In this document: in pieces, positions 32,612 to 47,225 of the stretch
How the letters are laid out: every line of letters begins with the position of its first letter
How positions within the stretch are numbered: position 1 is the first letter of the stretch
Origin: Pestalotiopsis fici W106-1
Lineage: Eukaryota > Ascomycota > Sordariomycetes > Amphisphaeriales > Sporocadaceae
Direction of reading: 5' to 3'
Length of the DNA stretch: 64,000 nucleotides
Assembly: GCF_000516985.1 (NCBI RefSeq)
Contig: NW_006917092.1
Location: 1,752,619-1,816,618 of the forward strand
The notes under the pieces: model-generated
Database searches by the model: none
Seen by the model: only the letters and a program-made list of their open reading frames with translations
Told to the model about the DNA's origin: nothing
Translations under genes and position numbers: made by a program

Positions 32612-33345
32612 GACTAGGCCTAGTGAAAAAGCTTCTGATATGCCGCGTACGATTCTTGTCGTGAAACAAATGTGCTCGTGCAAAGAATCGAGTATTGTTT
32701 TTTTCAACCTGGCGATGTGCGAATAACAATGTTCAGTTGCTTTCTCTTTACCTCTCTCGTTGCAAGCCTTAGCTGACAAGCCAGGCTAGCCCGTAAGTGG
32801 AAGTCCGAAAAAGACCGTTCGGGCGCTTTAATGTAAAAGTGAGCGTGCCGTGGGACGATGAGAAGAGGCAGTATTCATTCAGTCGGTATACCTTGAAAGA
32901 CTAGGTATGCAGGAGACCCGGGCCGCTCATGAAAAAGAATAAGATAATGAGCACTTCAGGTCTAAACTATACACATTCACGGGATGCATATCGGGTTTGG
33001 CTCCCTGCGGACCGGCGATGGTGTGATATAGCATCATCGGTTGCGATAGCCGCAATTGGGCGCACATCGTAGTGGGGGACGGGGTTTGCCAATCTTCCCT
33101 TTGCCCCGGGAGACACCTCCACTTCCCCGATAACCGCCGATCATTATCCAATACTAGTGAAGACCAAATGCAAAAAAGTAACGATCTTTATATACTCGGT
33201 TGTAAAGATGTATGTGCGATATGCGCTTATGGCTTTTTTGTGATCAAAATATTTACAAGAGAAGTAAGTGCATCAAACTCGACTGTGGCCAACTGCCTGC
33301 CCCAAGCTTTTCACGGAAAGAAATCTGTTTCCTCATCGGCGGCGA
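32612..33345. other. Intergenic, promoter of the FMO gene
   Basis: 734 bp between the FMO start codon and the stop of the xylanase gene. No reading frame of interest; it must contain the FMO promoter and the xylanase 3' region. Confidence 0.5.
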
Positions 33346-36342
<2,997 letters not shown>

Positions 36343-39038
36343 CTATCCTCGCCTTTCGTTCAAGGCTCCAGCCATGTGAAGGTTCATCATAGATGGCCGA
36401 GCCAGGTCCAAGCTCCGGCTTGGGACCATTCTACCTCCGGGTGTTCGGGGGTTGGCGACATTGACACGTCCACGATCCATAATCCGGCTCGGGGTGCCAA
36501 AGTCTTCATCGGCACTGTCGCTATCGCCATCGTCATAGTCCGCCAATCTCGCAAAGTAGTCAGCAAGACCATCCACGCTGGGAGTTCCCACAACATGGTC
36601 ATATTGTGGGGGCGGCGTGGGCAGCGGTGGTGGTGCCTCGTCCTCATCAAATGCTGGAGGATTAAAGGAGGGGTATCGCATCAAGTGCATCGGGCGTTGT
36701 ACAGGCTGAGCTCCGCCTGCTTGCGCCTGTGTGCCTATGTGAGCTGCAGGCGGGGGTGGAAGTGTTGATATCTCGGCGCTCAGTGGTGTAGGATCAACCG
36801 AGGGGATAGTTCCAGTACTGGAGGCAGGCGACGGGTTTGTAGCCAGGATAGTGGCGTCTGGGCAACCGCAAGTGGCTTGTTGTCTATACATGGGCTGGTC
36901 AAGACCAGAATACTCTGGCAGGCTTGTATTGGCTTGAGTTGCGCGGCAGTTGAGCACCGTAAAGGGTGAGTCAATGCTGATCTCAAAGTGACGCCTGCGC
37001 TTGCCAGCTGGATCCTCAGGGTCGAGCCGAGATATTCTCATGACGATCTAGTGGAGTTGGTTAGTTCCTGCAATCAGCCGGAGATCAGATGGATTTGTTG
37101 ACTTACTTTAATCCAATGATAGACATTAACATTTCTCCAACTGCAGTCAGGGTTCAGGCGCAGGCTCTTGTCCTTTGCCATTTGTTCGCAAGTTGGCATT
37201 TGGACATTCATCTCAATCTCGGTCGACCCCCAGTATGATTCCAAGCCCAGATCCAAATCGCCCAGCAAGTTATCCGCCGGATCTGGCAGTGGTTGCGGTG
37301 CGGTATGCCTTTGGGACGCCTCTACGCTGCGTCGCCTGGCTGCCGCAACCCGCGCCTCGTGTCTCTCATGCGGTGATAGTTCACCTCCGCTCAAAACTCT
37401 GATGTCAGAGTTCTCAAATTGCTTGTCCAGAGGCTTTCCAGCCGACTTTTCCAGTAGCAGGATCTTCCTGCCAGGATCCTTCCGTGTAACGCGTCGGTCA
37501 TTGGTCCAGTACTCGATTGACTCAGTGACAAAGACCTTGAGTTTATGCACCTGGACCTTGGCCAGGGGTGTCAGCTTGAACGCAATGGGGATCTTGCTGC
37601 CGATGGGAAACGATTTTCCAGAAATCATGATATCGTAGTGGAGCTGATCCTCCCATTGCCTGCTGATGGAGATGGGTTCCGTCATTTCCAAAGACAGCTG
37701 ATCCGGCACCCGTACAATGCAGACCTCCTTTGTGCCGTGCAAATTTGGCTTAAATGCACCAGCACGCTCAACAATTGTTTCAAGTTCCCACTTGACTGAT
37801 CCGAACTGAAGCTTCGTCGTTTCCAACTGATGGTGATCTATGGGCAACTCAAAAGTGTACTCATAGGTGCCCGGGTAGAACACCTTGTATCCTTTCAGTT
37901 GCACCGAGTTGCCACCCGGGGAATCTCCCTTTCCAAAGCTCCTAGCTTGTGAGTTTGCCAATGAGAGGCGCTTATACTCCTTGGCGGTAAGATTTCCATT
38001 CGGTCGATTCCTCAGCCCCAGCGAAACTTGGCCTTGCGCAGGAACGGAGAGGTTCGTATTGGACGATGTCTCGGCGCTGCCCTTGATGGAGTATGTGCAC
38101 TGATTTCCATACTCGGTCTCCCACGTTTCGTGCATGGCATGGAAGAATGTGAGTACCTGGGTCCTCAAAGATTCTTCCTCAAACTGGTCCACCTTGAGTG
38201 GTGGGATGCCCTCTGGCCATTCGGTTCTTGCCTTTCCAGAGAGCTTCAGTGTAACTGACTTGAGCTTGACGTTCTTGGTAACGTCAAGTTGGAGCTTTCC
38301 ACGGAGTAGTGCCGTGGAATTTGCCGTCTCGTGTCGTGGTCGGCCATCGTGTTCGAAGCCTGTCAGAAAAATGTTTGGCTCTGCGAGAACAATGGAGCAC
38401 GACACGCCAGAGCCAGAAGCAACAGGTTTGGGAACTTCGGTCACTGCTGAACTCATGATACTCTTGGCCGAGCGCATAGACATGATACTATTCCTATGCG
38501 AATTCTGGAGGGCCGTTCCAAGCATGGGGGATCGCCTCGTGTCGACCATGGTAGATGCTGGCATCTGGGATGCCCCGCTATGTGGCACTGCAATCATGGA
38601 ATGCGAAGACGAAGTGTCACGCCAAGAAGATGTACTGGGACGAGACGTGCCGGGTATGTTGAGCTTTGTGACGTCTTTTGAGACGTTGCTGGAGAGGTGT
38701 GACTTGAGTGGAGAGAAGACCTTTTCTAAGACGCTTCTTGAAGCTCCGGGAGAGGTTCTTCCGCTTTGATCGTGCAGCCTTTGCTTTTCTCTCTGTTTTG
38801 AAGATTTGGCTGACTTTTTTGATCTTGAGTGTGATTCAGGTCTGAGATCACGAGGTACATATCCCGACGGGTACGACAGGATGTGTATAGACTGAGGGCG
38901 TCGTGTACGTGCTCGTATACGTGGGGTAGGCAATGTTGGTGGCCTACGCTGATCTCTCTCCCTCGGTCTGTAAAATACTGTGCCGGCTTGTGGGTATGAG
39001 TTGTTCTCGATCCGGAATGTAGTGTCGGAGTCTGTCAT
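36343..39038 (-). CDS. Alpha-arrestin (ART family) trafficking adaptor
   Basis: Two exons, 39038-37107 and 37047-36343; the 59-nt intron joins VYHWIK to IVMRISR in phase 0, giving 878 residues. A basic, Ser-rich N-terminus (~1-210) is followed by an arrestin-N domain (SIVLAEPNIFLTGFEHDG, LRGKLQLDVTKNVKLKSVTLKLSGKA, YEYTFELPI) and an arrestin-C domain (YDIMISGKSFPIGSKIPIAFKL, VTESIEYWTNDRRVTRKDPGRKI). The long proline-rich C-terminus holds a PPQY motif (PPxY) and an LPEY sequence. Family members (yeast Aly, Rod1, Rog3; Aspergillus CreD, ArtA) link plasma-membrane permeases to the Rsp5/HulA ubiquitin ligase for endocytosis. It is cytosolic and probably regulated by phosphorylation of its Ser-rich arms. 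Subgroup not resolved. Confidence 0.9.
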
Positions 39039-40831
39039 GATGACGCTGGGTTAGACAAACAGTTCTTCTAGCATCACGTTTTCACCCCAGGAAGGTGTAA
39101 AGCGAGACCACAACAACAACAACAATGATGATGATACCAAGGCGGCTGGGCGAGGAGATTGGGTGGATTGAAGATTCAACAATGCTTGCAAGAGATTGCT
39201 AGTAGGGGGACTAGGTAAAATAAGAATGGTAAGAAAGAATAAGCAACGGCATATAGCATTGCAAGTAAGTCTGGTGCGGCAACGTTTATGCACTTGCGCA
39301 TAGGACCAATTCGACCCAATGCGTTGTCAGACGGTGGAGACGCGGAGTATAGTGTTTGGTAGTAGGGCGATCTTAGTCTTCTGCGTGAGAAAGTGCCAAC
39401 GGCGGCAGCACAAGCAGGACCAGAGTGTAGGTAAGACGCTGAGTAAGGTACTTAGGGTTGTAGGCAAGGCAGGGAGTAGGTAGGCAGGCTGATACCTTAA
39501 TGTAGGTACGGAATGCCCAGGACAAAGAAAGTAGACGGAAGCAGACAGCGGACGGACGGACGGGCAGGAAGGCAAGCAAGCAAGCACCCAAGAGCAAACA
39601 CCGCTTGACAGCCGGATCTGCAGGCCAGAGACTTTGACGAACGTCTTGGGCATGGAGGGGAGGGAAACAGACAGACAAGCGGGAACGGGTGGACCTACAT
39701 AGCAACTGAGTCGTATCGTCTGGGGTGTCGGGTACTATGGAATTAGAAGCGCATAGTACAGCTCATTATTGAGTGGTAGTAATGGAAATAGCAAAAAAAG
39801 GGCACCAGGAGCAGCGACGATGGTTTGTGATTGAGCGGCGAAGCGAGATTCGGTAAAGTCGCAAAAAAGAAAAGCAAGGCAAGTTGCAAGGCGACGCGCA
39901 ACACTGATGGGCACTGAGTACTGAGCAGCGCAAAAAGACCAGCTGGGTTGACCGAGACGGCCTCGTCGGAAGGGAAAGACCTGGTTGGAAGGTGTCTCAA
40001 ATTTGCTGACTGCCCCGCGCTGGTACCTGTTTGCGATGAGCGCAGAGATGCCTGGCTGATCGATGCGGTGTATAGTGCAGAAGGGGACCAAAGACGGTTG
40101 GCTCAAGTTGAGGCGAGGCTCGTCGAAATTATTGGAGGGCAATGAGTCGCAAGAGAAAGCGCGCCGTTGGTGTCGGATGTGGAGCGGCACAGCGGGTTTG
40201 AGGGGATCGTTAGGAGACGCTGATGTCCGGGTCGGGGGGTCTTGGTTTCGTTGGTATCGGTGAGGGCGAAATAAAGATTCGTGTCGTGTGATTTGAGACT
40301 GAAATTTGAGCGCATAAGATACAACAAGAGGATCAATGACGGCGGCACATGCTCCAAGAAACCCTGGTAGGTAGCGAGTAGTAGTAGCAGCAGTGAGAGT
40401 GATACGAGCAGCAATTGATTGACTTGAGCTACCCCAGCCAAGGAAGCTGCTGATGGGCACACGGCGGCAAGACTTGAACTTCTCCGCTTGTTGGACTGAC
40501 CGCAGCTCAATCGCACAGCACAAGCAGCAGCAACAGCACAGCCTAGTCTGGGCAATTGAATTCAAGGATGCTGGCGAGGGGCTTTTCTTTCTTGGTATGT
40601 AAACAAGTTGGGATGTATTGGCTGCCAAGTGCTATTATGGGACTGGGTATGGACTGGGATTGCAGAGAGGGAAAAAAAAAAGTTTACCGCAGATGATCTA
40701 CCTATGATGTCAAGCCAGTGTTGCTTGCTGGAAGTAGTGGTCTGGTTCTTGGCACAGACTTGGATCAGCTCCAGATCCAGCGAGTCCAGCTCTTTGCACA
40801 CTCCCGAATCGCCGACAAAACACCTAGGAAA

Positions 40832-40860
40832 ACTGGCGAACTGGCGAACTGGCGAACTGG
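40832..40860. repeat. 8-bp tandem repeat CTGGCGAA
   Basis: About 3.5 perfect copies of CTGGCGAA in a row. A simple short tandem repeat; useful as a marker, no function evident. Confidence 0.85.
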
Positions 40861-42164
40861 GGGTGATGGGGGGGCCAACCGGCTGCAAATCGGCCTGTGG
40901 GTGCCGGGGGCGCTTTCCACCAACATGAAGCCGCTAGTGAAGAAAAAGGACTGACACTAGAACTTTTCCCTTCCCTTTAGTTACAATTTTCTTCCCATTA
41001 GTTCGTCACAGGCTGGTCTCTGCTCCCAGAATAGCGGCACCTTCGGCTTCGCCATTTGGGAATTTCCAAATTACAATGTCTATGTCTCGCCATTAATCTG
41101 ACAATTTCAGATGGAAGCGCGCTAGAAGGAATTGAGCATTGGGCGCCGAATTGCGGAAGCTCTGGATGAGTTTCGTAGTACCAGAATCCATCTGGATGAC
41201 GCTCACAGCCTCCATTGATGATCTGAGTTGGAACTTGGGTCGAGCCTTGCACTCTTCATCTGGTAGCCCCACCCTGGAGATCAGCAGCTGGGGTTAATAC
41301 CCGTCGCGGGACAATCGGGCAGCGTTGTTTTTTTATTCTCTGAACTGAGATTTCCGCGAAGAGATCGGCAGCTGGGCTGCGCACACCCATCGCCTCGCAA
41401 GAAATAAACAACGAAGAATGTGAGACATCAAGATGGTTCCTGCCTCGGGCTCTTTTCTCGGAGCCGCGAACGCTTTCGTGCAAAGGTCGTTCTACAACTT
41501 TCCTCAAGAGGCTCGTCCCATTGCCGGGGCCTATCCAAAACAGGGCATGATTGGAATCACCGGATGCACGACTGCGGCATCTATATCCAGGCAATCCAAT
41601 CAGCCAGACCTGTTCTCTCCACATATGCCCACGAAATTGGAGACGTCGCTGAGACCTTGCATAAAGGTGTGGCAGACGGGAGCCAAGATATCAAGAACGA
41701 CGCACCCAGTTTTCCCTCTTTTTCCTCACCTCATGTCGGTTTGTCATAAATTGTGGTCCACCCCCTCCCGTGGAGCATAAAACTCTTTCAATTCCTGCTG
41801 GTGCTGTGTGAAATGAATTGATGCGCCCAATTGGATCAACAATTCAAAAATCAAGGCATCCTCGCGCATCTCCTCTAGAGCGAGCGGAAGAGCGACGGCA
41901 GGATGGCCCTCAATCTTTAGTTGGAAATAAGCATTTGCTATCCTTGCGCATGACTAATAAGCACATTAGATCATGCGAGCATGGCCTATCAAAGCACCGT
42001 TGAATACCTCCATCTGAGAACTAGACCTTGCAAAAGTTTCCATGTGCCTGGTGGTGGTCAGGGATGCAATCTCTACGTTAGGCTTCCAAGGCTCAAGCAA
42101 TATGCACATCTCACTTTCTCGTATACAATAGTGATAAGTAGTAGAGAAGTTGATATACACACGG

Positions 42165-42193
42165 GTGCCTAGGTAGGTGCCTAGGTAGGTGCC
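42165..42193. repeat. 12-bp tandem repeat GGTGCCTAGGTA
   Basis: About 2.4 perfect copies of GGTGCCTAGGTA. The palindromic CCTAGG core is a common low-complexity motif in Hypocreales intergenic DNA as I recall it; no function inferred. Confidence 0.7.
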
Positions 42194-43922
42194 AAGAGGG
42201 ACGCGTCAGGTTGATTGGGCTGTGTTGAAGAACAAACCATAATGCAACCATGATCTTATCACTGAAAAGGGATGCGCGCTCTGGGTGGGAGAGAGGGGGG
42301 GCGGTGAGCTTCTGGGCAAAGCGACTGGTATTTTTGTCGTGAATTTTCCGCAGGCAGCGTACAAGAATCCCAGTGCCCTTGTGAAGAAAAGACCACCGCA
42401 AGTTGGCAAGAGTCATGACTCCCGCAAAATTGCAACTAGCTGCACACAGATCTCCGCTGTCTCTGCCTCTTACGGCAATACTATATTCGGCTGTCGCGCG
42501 CACTCCACGTCAGATATTGTCATCGCGGGGTTCTTCTTTTCTCCTCTCCCTCTCTATGCCTCCCCTCGCCTCCCTCTCTCTTTGAGAAACTAATCGACTG
42601 TTGAACCTAAAAGGAAAACCACCGTCGACACGTCAGAGCAACTAACTACCGTAGCTACCGTGGGTGTAGCGCAAGCGTTTTCAGTCATCAACGGTCAAAA
42701 AGTCAAATCTATTGGAATTTGGCAAATCCGGCATCTATCCGATCCGGAGGCTCGGGTTCTTTGCCCAGGGCAGAGTCTTTGGCCTTGTCGATCATGGCCA
42801 TATTCTGTCTTATGTATAGCATGACAACTGCAGATGGTCAGGTCTGACACATGCCGCAAACTGTACTGCATCGCATGGCATCTCATCCCCGAGACATTAT
42901 CGCATCTCGGCATGTTATTTTATGGTTTCTACTATTGAGACGTGCATGGATTGGTTGGCTATCGCTGACTGTTTCCAGTTGGACGCATCTAGACCTTAAG
43001 TTGATGTTATGAACTGCGTTTCTTCTGTGTCTTGCCAGCAGGGTCCAGTTGGCAGAAAGTTAAATCTGAGCCCAGCCACTATCGTCATCGGCCCCCCTAG
43101 TGCCCTGGTTGCTTCCCGTCCCCGGATCGGATTGCTTCCATTCGTGGGGTCCACTGGTTTTTGCTGACGTGCAGCCTCAGGACTGGACATTTGAGAGCAG
43201 CTCAAATGAATATCATCCAGCTGCTCAGGGGACAGGGGGTCATCTACCGGAATTTGTGAGGGAGAGAAAAACACTAGAACAGGTTTCGGTCAACAACCAC
43301 TTTTTTCTTTTTTTTTTCTTTTTTTTTTTCCCACTTTGAGCATCACATGGGTTGACTGGTTCCAAGGAACTGGGTGAGATCTAAGACAAAGCAGCCCAAG
43401 AAAAGCAAAGACAAGAGGCGTTTGGCCTTTTACCCCGGGCCCAGAGTGGTCGGTCGCATCTAGGAACCAAACCCCTGGTGAATCAAATTGCCAAAAGCAG
43501 TCTGTGCCAAGCTTTGCGTGCAGCGTTCTTGGAAGCAAAAACAAAAGTCGCCAATTCCAGATTTCGATGAGAAGTCGATGCTGGGCGTGATGGGCGATAC
43601 CCATGCGACAGCCCTCGCGTTACGCATGGCGCGTAAAAGCCACGTTTTTCGCCCCTTTTCATGGATTTTATTGTAATCCTGAAAATTCACTGCCCAAATG
43701 CCATGGAACATCATCTGCCGCAATTGGGCAGTATTCATTGCATAGTCGCTACTGGTTGCTTGCTTTGCTTGTTTTACCAGGTCTGATAGTAGTGATGCGT
43801 CATCAACATTTGTTTTGAAACAGCGAAACCGCTAAATTATCCTAGTTCAATGTTCAATGCCAAACTTGCACTCGACGAATGATTTAGTCCGCATAATGGC
43901 AACAGACTCATGAATGTCCATC

Positions 43923-43951
43923 ACAATCGCACATAATCGCACATAATCGCT
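43923..43951. repeat. 11-bp tandem repeat ATCGCACATAA
   Basis: Two full copies plus a partial of ATCGCACATAA. Short and without apparent function. Confidence 0.7.
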
Positions 43952-45339
43952 TATAGATCAGTGAAGAGTTGTATGATCCCAGACAGTCCAGAGGCCATGT
44001 TTGCCCTTTTCTTGTAGCGAGAGTCGCAAGAGTTGTTACTTAACATATACATCAATGGGGGTTTCTCATCCAGAACGATTGAGGCCCGTTTCAGAGATTT
44101 GGTGGCTACCGCATTCGAGTGGTTGTGATTGCGATATGACTGATGTGTCAATCTGGTGTTTTATAACTGGCACCACGGCATTAGAGATGAATGCGGCTGC
44201 CTTGGGATGCTCAGAGCCCAGAGTTGGCATAGTAGGTGTTCTCAGTAGAGGACGACCCGTATCGGAGAGGATGAAGAAATGCCAATGATAAGCCTTGTAA
44301 GTCAGAAACTGATCTGCGTGCAAACGCGAAGCAGAAACCATTTACGTGTAGTCAGCTGCTTCTAGCAGGCTGTCCACGGATAGCCTACAGAATCTTCCTT
44401 TCGGTTTGTCCTGCAATCTAGCGCAGCACATCTGTTCATGATTTTACCAGCAATGATACAACAAGTACGAGTCGCCATTCCCTCGCAGTACAACCTCCGC
44501 GCTTCGTATTTGGTGTGAATATCAATGATAACAGCGAGTAGCAAGTGGGAGCTATGACGGCGCCAGTTGGTCCGTGGCGGTCGTGAATGCAATGCTGCCT
44601 ATTGATGGGATTCAAATTGAAGAAGTGTGTTCGCCACCTGGAACGTTATCTAGGCATCATGCACAATGAGATACGGCCATAGTCATCCAAGGATTCTGTG
44701 ACATCCCTTTCTGCCTTTCTTGACATCCGTTGAGGTCTGCACTGGGCGAGTAGCAAGCATTTCGCAAGAGATATATGAATTTCAACAAGATCTTTCGCTG
44801 GGAGACGTTTATACGAAGATAATATAGTATATTGTTAATTTGATATAGTCCAGTTATGATGCAATTTTTTTTTTCTTTTTGAGACCACCTATTTTACTTA
44901 CTAGTCACCGAATACAAGTCAAGCAAAATTCTTCAAGAATCTTCACTCCCGCTGCGAGATGTCAAGTCGTAGGCACTGAGCATTGAGTCGGTAACTTCTC
45001 ACGAAGCGGCTCATTTTGTAATCCATAAGGCTCGCGAGTACTTTGACAACCGCCTGGTGGTAATAGGCGAGTCAACCACAAGTCTTCATTCCTATTCGGG
45101 TTTCAGCGAGTATGTAAAGAGGACGACTTTCGGACTGCCCACTTGCCGTGCCTATCTGCAACGGACCCGGAGATTCGCATACTTGGTCAAGGCCATTTTC
45201 AAATTCTACTTCAGGATGAATTAATTTCTATATTCAGCATACTCGCTAGAACCAAGGGTATCTAGAAGAAGCGATATGTACGGTTCGTATACTATGTATT
45301 ATATAATTCCAAAACATTTCTCGTCACGTCGTTTGCCAT

Positions 45340-46407
45340 TTACACTGCCGAGAGCATACCGGAAGCCTCGTGGCAGCCAATGTATTCAAAGAGCTGCTGC
45401 TCTGGCGTCAGCACCAACACCTCGTGGAAAAGTCTCAAGGTGACATTGTTGTCCAGGGTCTTGGCGTATTTCAGGAAACCACCAAAGATGGCCATGTGCG
45501 TGGGGTGCTCTCGGCTCCAGCGCTCCAGCGACTTGAGATCGTCAAAGTACGCCAGGCCAAAGGTGCGGTCCTTGCCAATCTCGCCCGTGACGGGATCGAC
45601 AATGCCCATGAACCGGCAGTCGTAGCAGCCCACCTCATCGCCGCTGTCGCGGAGAAAGTTCATGCCCTTTTCCAGCGTCGGGTGCATGGTCTCGAGGTAC
45701 AGCTTGCGCTCGTCGGGCACGGTGCCCGACCAGTCCTGGCCGGAACGAATCACGGCGAGGTTCTTCTTGCCTCGCACGCTCACGCGCTTCTTGGTGGCGT
45801 CGCTTCGGGACGTGGTGGCGTACTTGTCGCCGACCAGCGCGTCCGTCTGCGAGAGAGGCATGCGGTCACGCATGCTGCCCCAGTACACGTGTTCCTGGAT
45901 GGCACCGCTGATGCCCTCCCGCATGTGAGCAGCTCCCTCTGGTACTTCGTTGTTGGAGAAGACCGTCTCGAATCTGTCCATGGTCGGGAAGAAGACTTCG
46001 CGGAACCATCCGTGTGACTGGCCTTCGGGCGTCAGCCCTTGCCACCACTTTTCAAATCCGCTCGCCTCAGTCCACTTGTCGTATGCGGCCTTGCTTGACC
46101 AGTACGACAGCACGGCAACGTTGTGAAAGCCGCGGCGGTCGGTCGAGGCGGCCAGCTCTTGGAAACCGGGCCGGCAGTCCTCTGGGACGGAGACGGACGT
46201 GGTATATGATGACACCTTCTTTATGGCCTGGCCATCATCTTGATCCTTTGACTTATACTGGGCGCCGATGACGGCCATGACGAGCTCTTTTGCATTTTTC
46301 GGAAATCGGGCCGTATACGCTGGGAACGGTGGGTTGAACCCCGGGGGCGTGTTGACGGGAATCGTCCTCTCCGTTCGGAGGTTTTCTGCAATCGCCGAGT
46401 CGAGCAT
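45340..46407 (-). CDS. Aldoxime dehydratase (phenylacetaldoxime type)
   Basis: Single exon, 355 residues, the usual length for haem aldoxime dehydratases (OxdB, OxdFG). These enzymes remove water from R-CH=NOH to give nitriles, the substrate binding directly to haem iron. Family features are the N-terminal PPGFNPPFPAYTARFP, VAVLSYWSSKAAYDKW, GSMRDRMPLSQ and YDCRFMGIVD. H304 in EHPTHMAIFGGF is the likely proximal haem ligand, and H328 in LRLFHEVLVL the likely distal catalytic histidine, 24 residues later as in the Bacillus enzyme from memory. It should be a cytosolic b-type haem protein. It is divergent from a Zn2Cys6 regulator and near an arylacetonitrilase-like gene, which would take the nitrile to the acid. 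A TATA-like TATATAG lies about 230 bp upstream. Confidence 0.92.
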   Translation of the reverse strand: MLDSAIAENLRTERTIPVNTPPGFNPPFPAYTARFPKNAKELVMAVIGAQYKSKDQDDGQAIKKVSSYTTSVSVPEDCRPGFQELAASTDRRGFHNVAVLSYWSSKAAYDKWTEASGFEKWWQGLTPEGQSHGWFREVFFPTMDRFETVFSNNEVPEGAAHMREGISGAIQEHVYWGSMRDRMPLSQTDALVGDKYATTSRSDATKKRVSVRGKKNLAVIRSGQDWSGTVPDERKLYLETMHPTLEKGMNFLRDSGDEVGCYDCRFMGIVDPVTGEIGKDRTFGLAYFDDLKSLERWSREHPTHMAIFGGFLKYAKTLDNNVTLRLFHEVLVLTPEQQLFEYIGCHEASGMLSAV

Positions 46408-47225
46408 TTTGCCGAAAAGGGAAAGACGCTTGCTTTAATGGGGGATAGAGTTTCGACTAGAGCGGAACGATTGGGTATATCCGCAATGGAAGGTTTAGAG
46501 TGAAGACAAATTCACAGCGAATGTGAGCAAACTCAAGCCTGCAGAATGTCAAAAAGTCATGAGCAAAGTTGCATGTATCGTGTCAACGGGCAACCTCAGG
46601 GTCCTTTGCCCCGGATTGCCCTCTTGCAAGCACCCTATATAATGGCCAAATGACCCCGAGTTGAGGTTGCGGACATATCAGGCCCGCGAAATTTCTGCGT
46701 ATCACATCGAGTCCAAAGGAGAACAATGGGGAGGGAGGCTGATCCTAGAGCCAATAAGAGGGAGCGTATTTGCTCCATATTTGACTAATGCAGTTATGTA
46801 TTAGCTAATAGTACTTTTGGGGGTATAGGGCTCTCCTGTTGACAGTATAGGAAATATATTGATTGTGATAGGTGAAATGGTATCTTATCTAGTCCTGCGA
46901 GTTTCAGCTACGGCTGTATTGCGGAATAATGGCATCCGCGATGATAGACGCGCGCCCAATACTTATGACTGGTTATATAGATCCTGTCAAAAACAGTGCA
47001 GGAAATTTAGAGTTCGAGACTATCGCCCACGCAGTTAGATTCATCTGGGAGCTTCCCAACTTCTCCACCCCAGCTCCTTTCTCTCATGATCATGGATCCG
47101 CCCCGACATTTTGACATTTGGAGTTCTTTCTCAGGGTCTGCAAAAGGAATCTGCAGCCCGAAACTGATCAAGAGTCTTGTTGCACGTTGCATCGACCCCA
47201 CGGTCGCCTCCGCCGCTCACTACAG
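46408..47225. promoter_or_regulatory. Divergent promoter, aldoxime dehydratase / regulator
   Basis: The 818 bp between start codons must control both genes. It holds a TATA-like TATATAAT at 46636-46643, best placed for the dehydratase, and scattered HGATAR matches (TGATAG near 46868, AGATAA near 46884, TGATAG near 46942). No regulator-specific site was identified. Confidence 0.45.

Larger units (their letters stand above)
39039..45339. other. Gene-poor region, 6.3 kb
   Basis: No protein gene could be supported. Left of about 40.6 kb the sequence is CT-rich on the minus strand, with AAC/ATG trinucleotide runs (39110-39135) and ACGG/GCAA runs (39545-39590); it could be a long 5' leader of the arrestin gene. 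Three small tandem repeats are annotated separately. A poly-T tract lies at 43302-43330. The remainder looks like unconstrained intergenic sequence. Confidence 0.5.

Noticed and set aside
39735..40628. 297-codon minus-strand frame
   Set aside because: Composition is low-complexity (a run of Cys, then Ser/Leu-rich), with no domain and no codon pattern of a gene; it fits CT-rich leader sequence.
41433..41780. 115-codon plus-strand frame
   Set aside because: No domain, no splice support, and it overlaps a competing frame of equal length; treated as chance.
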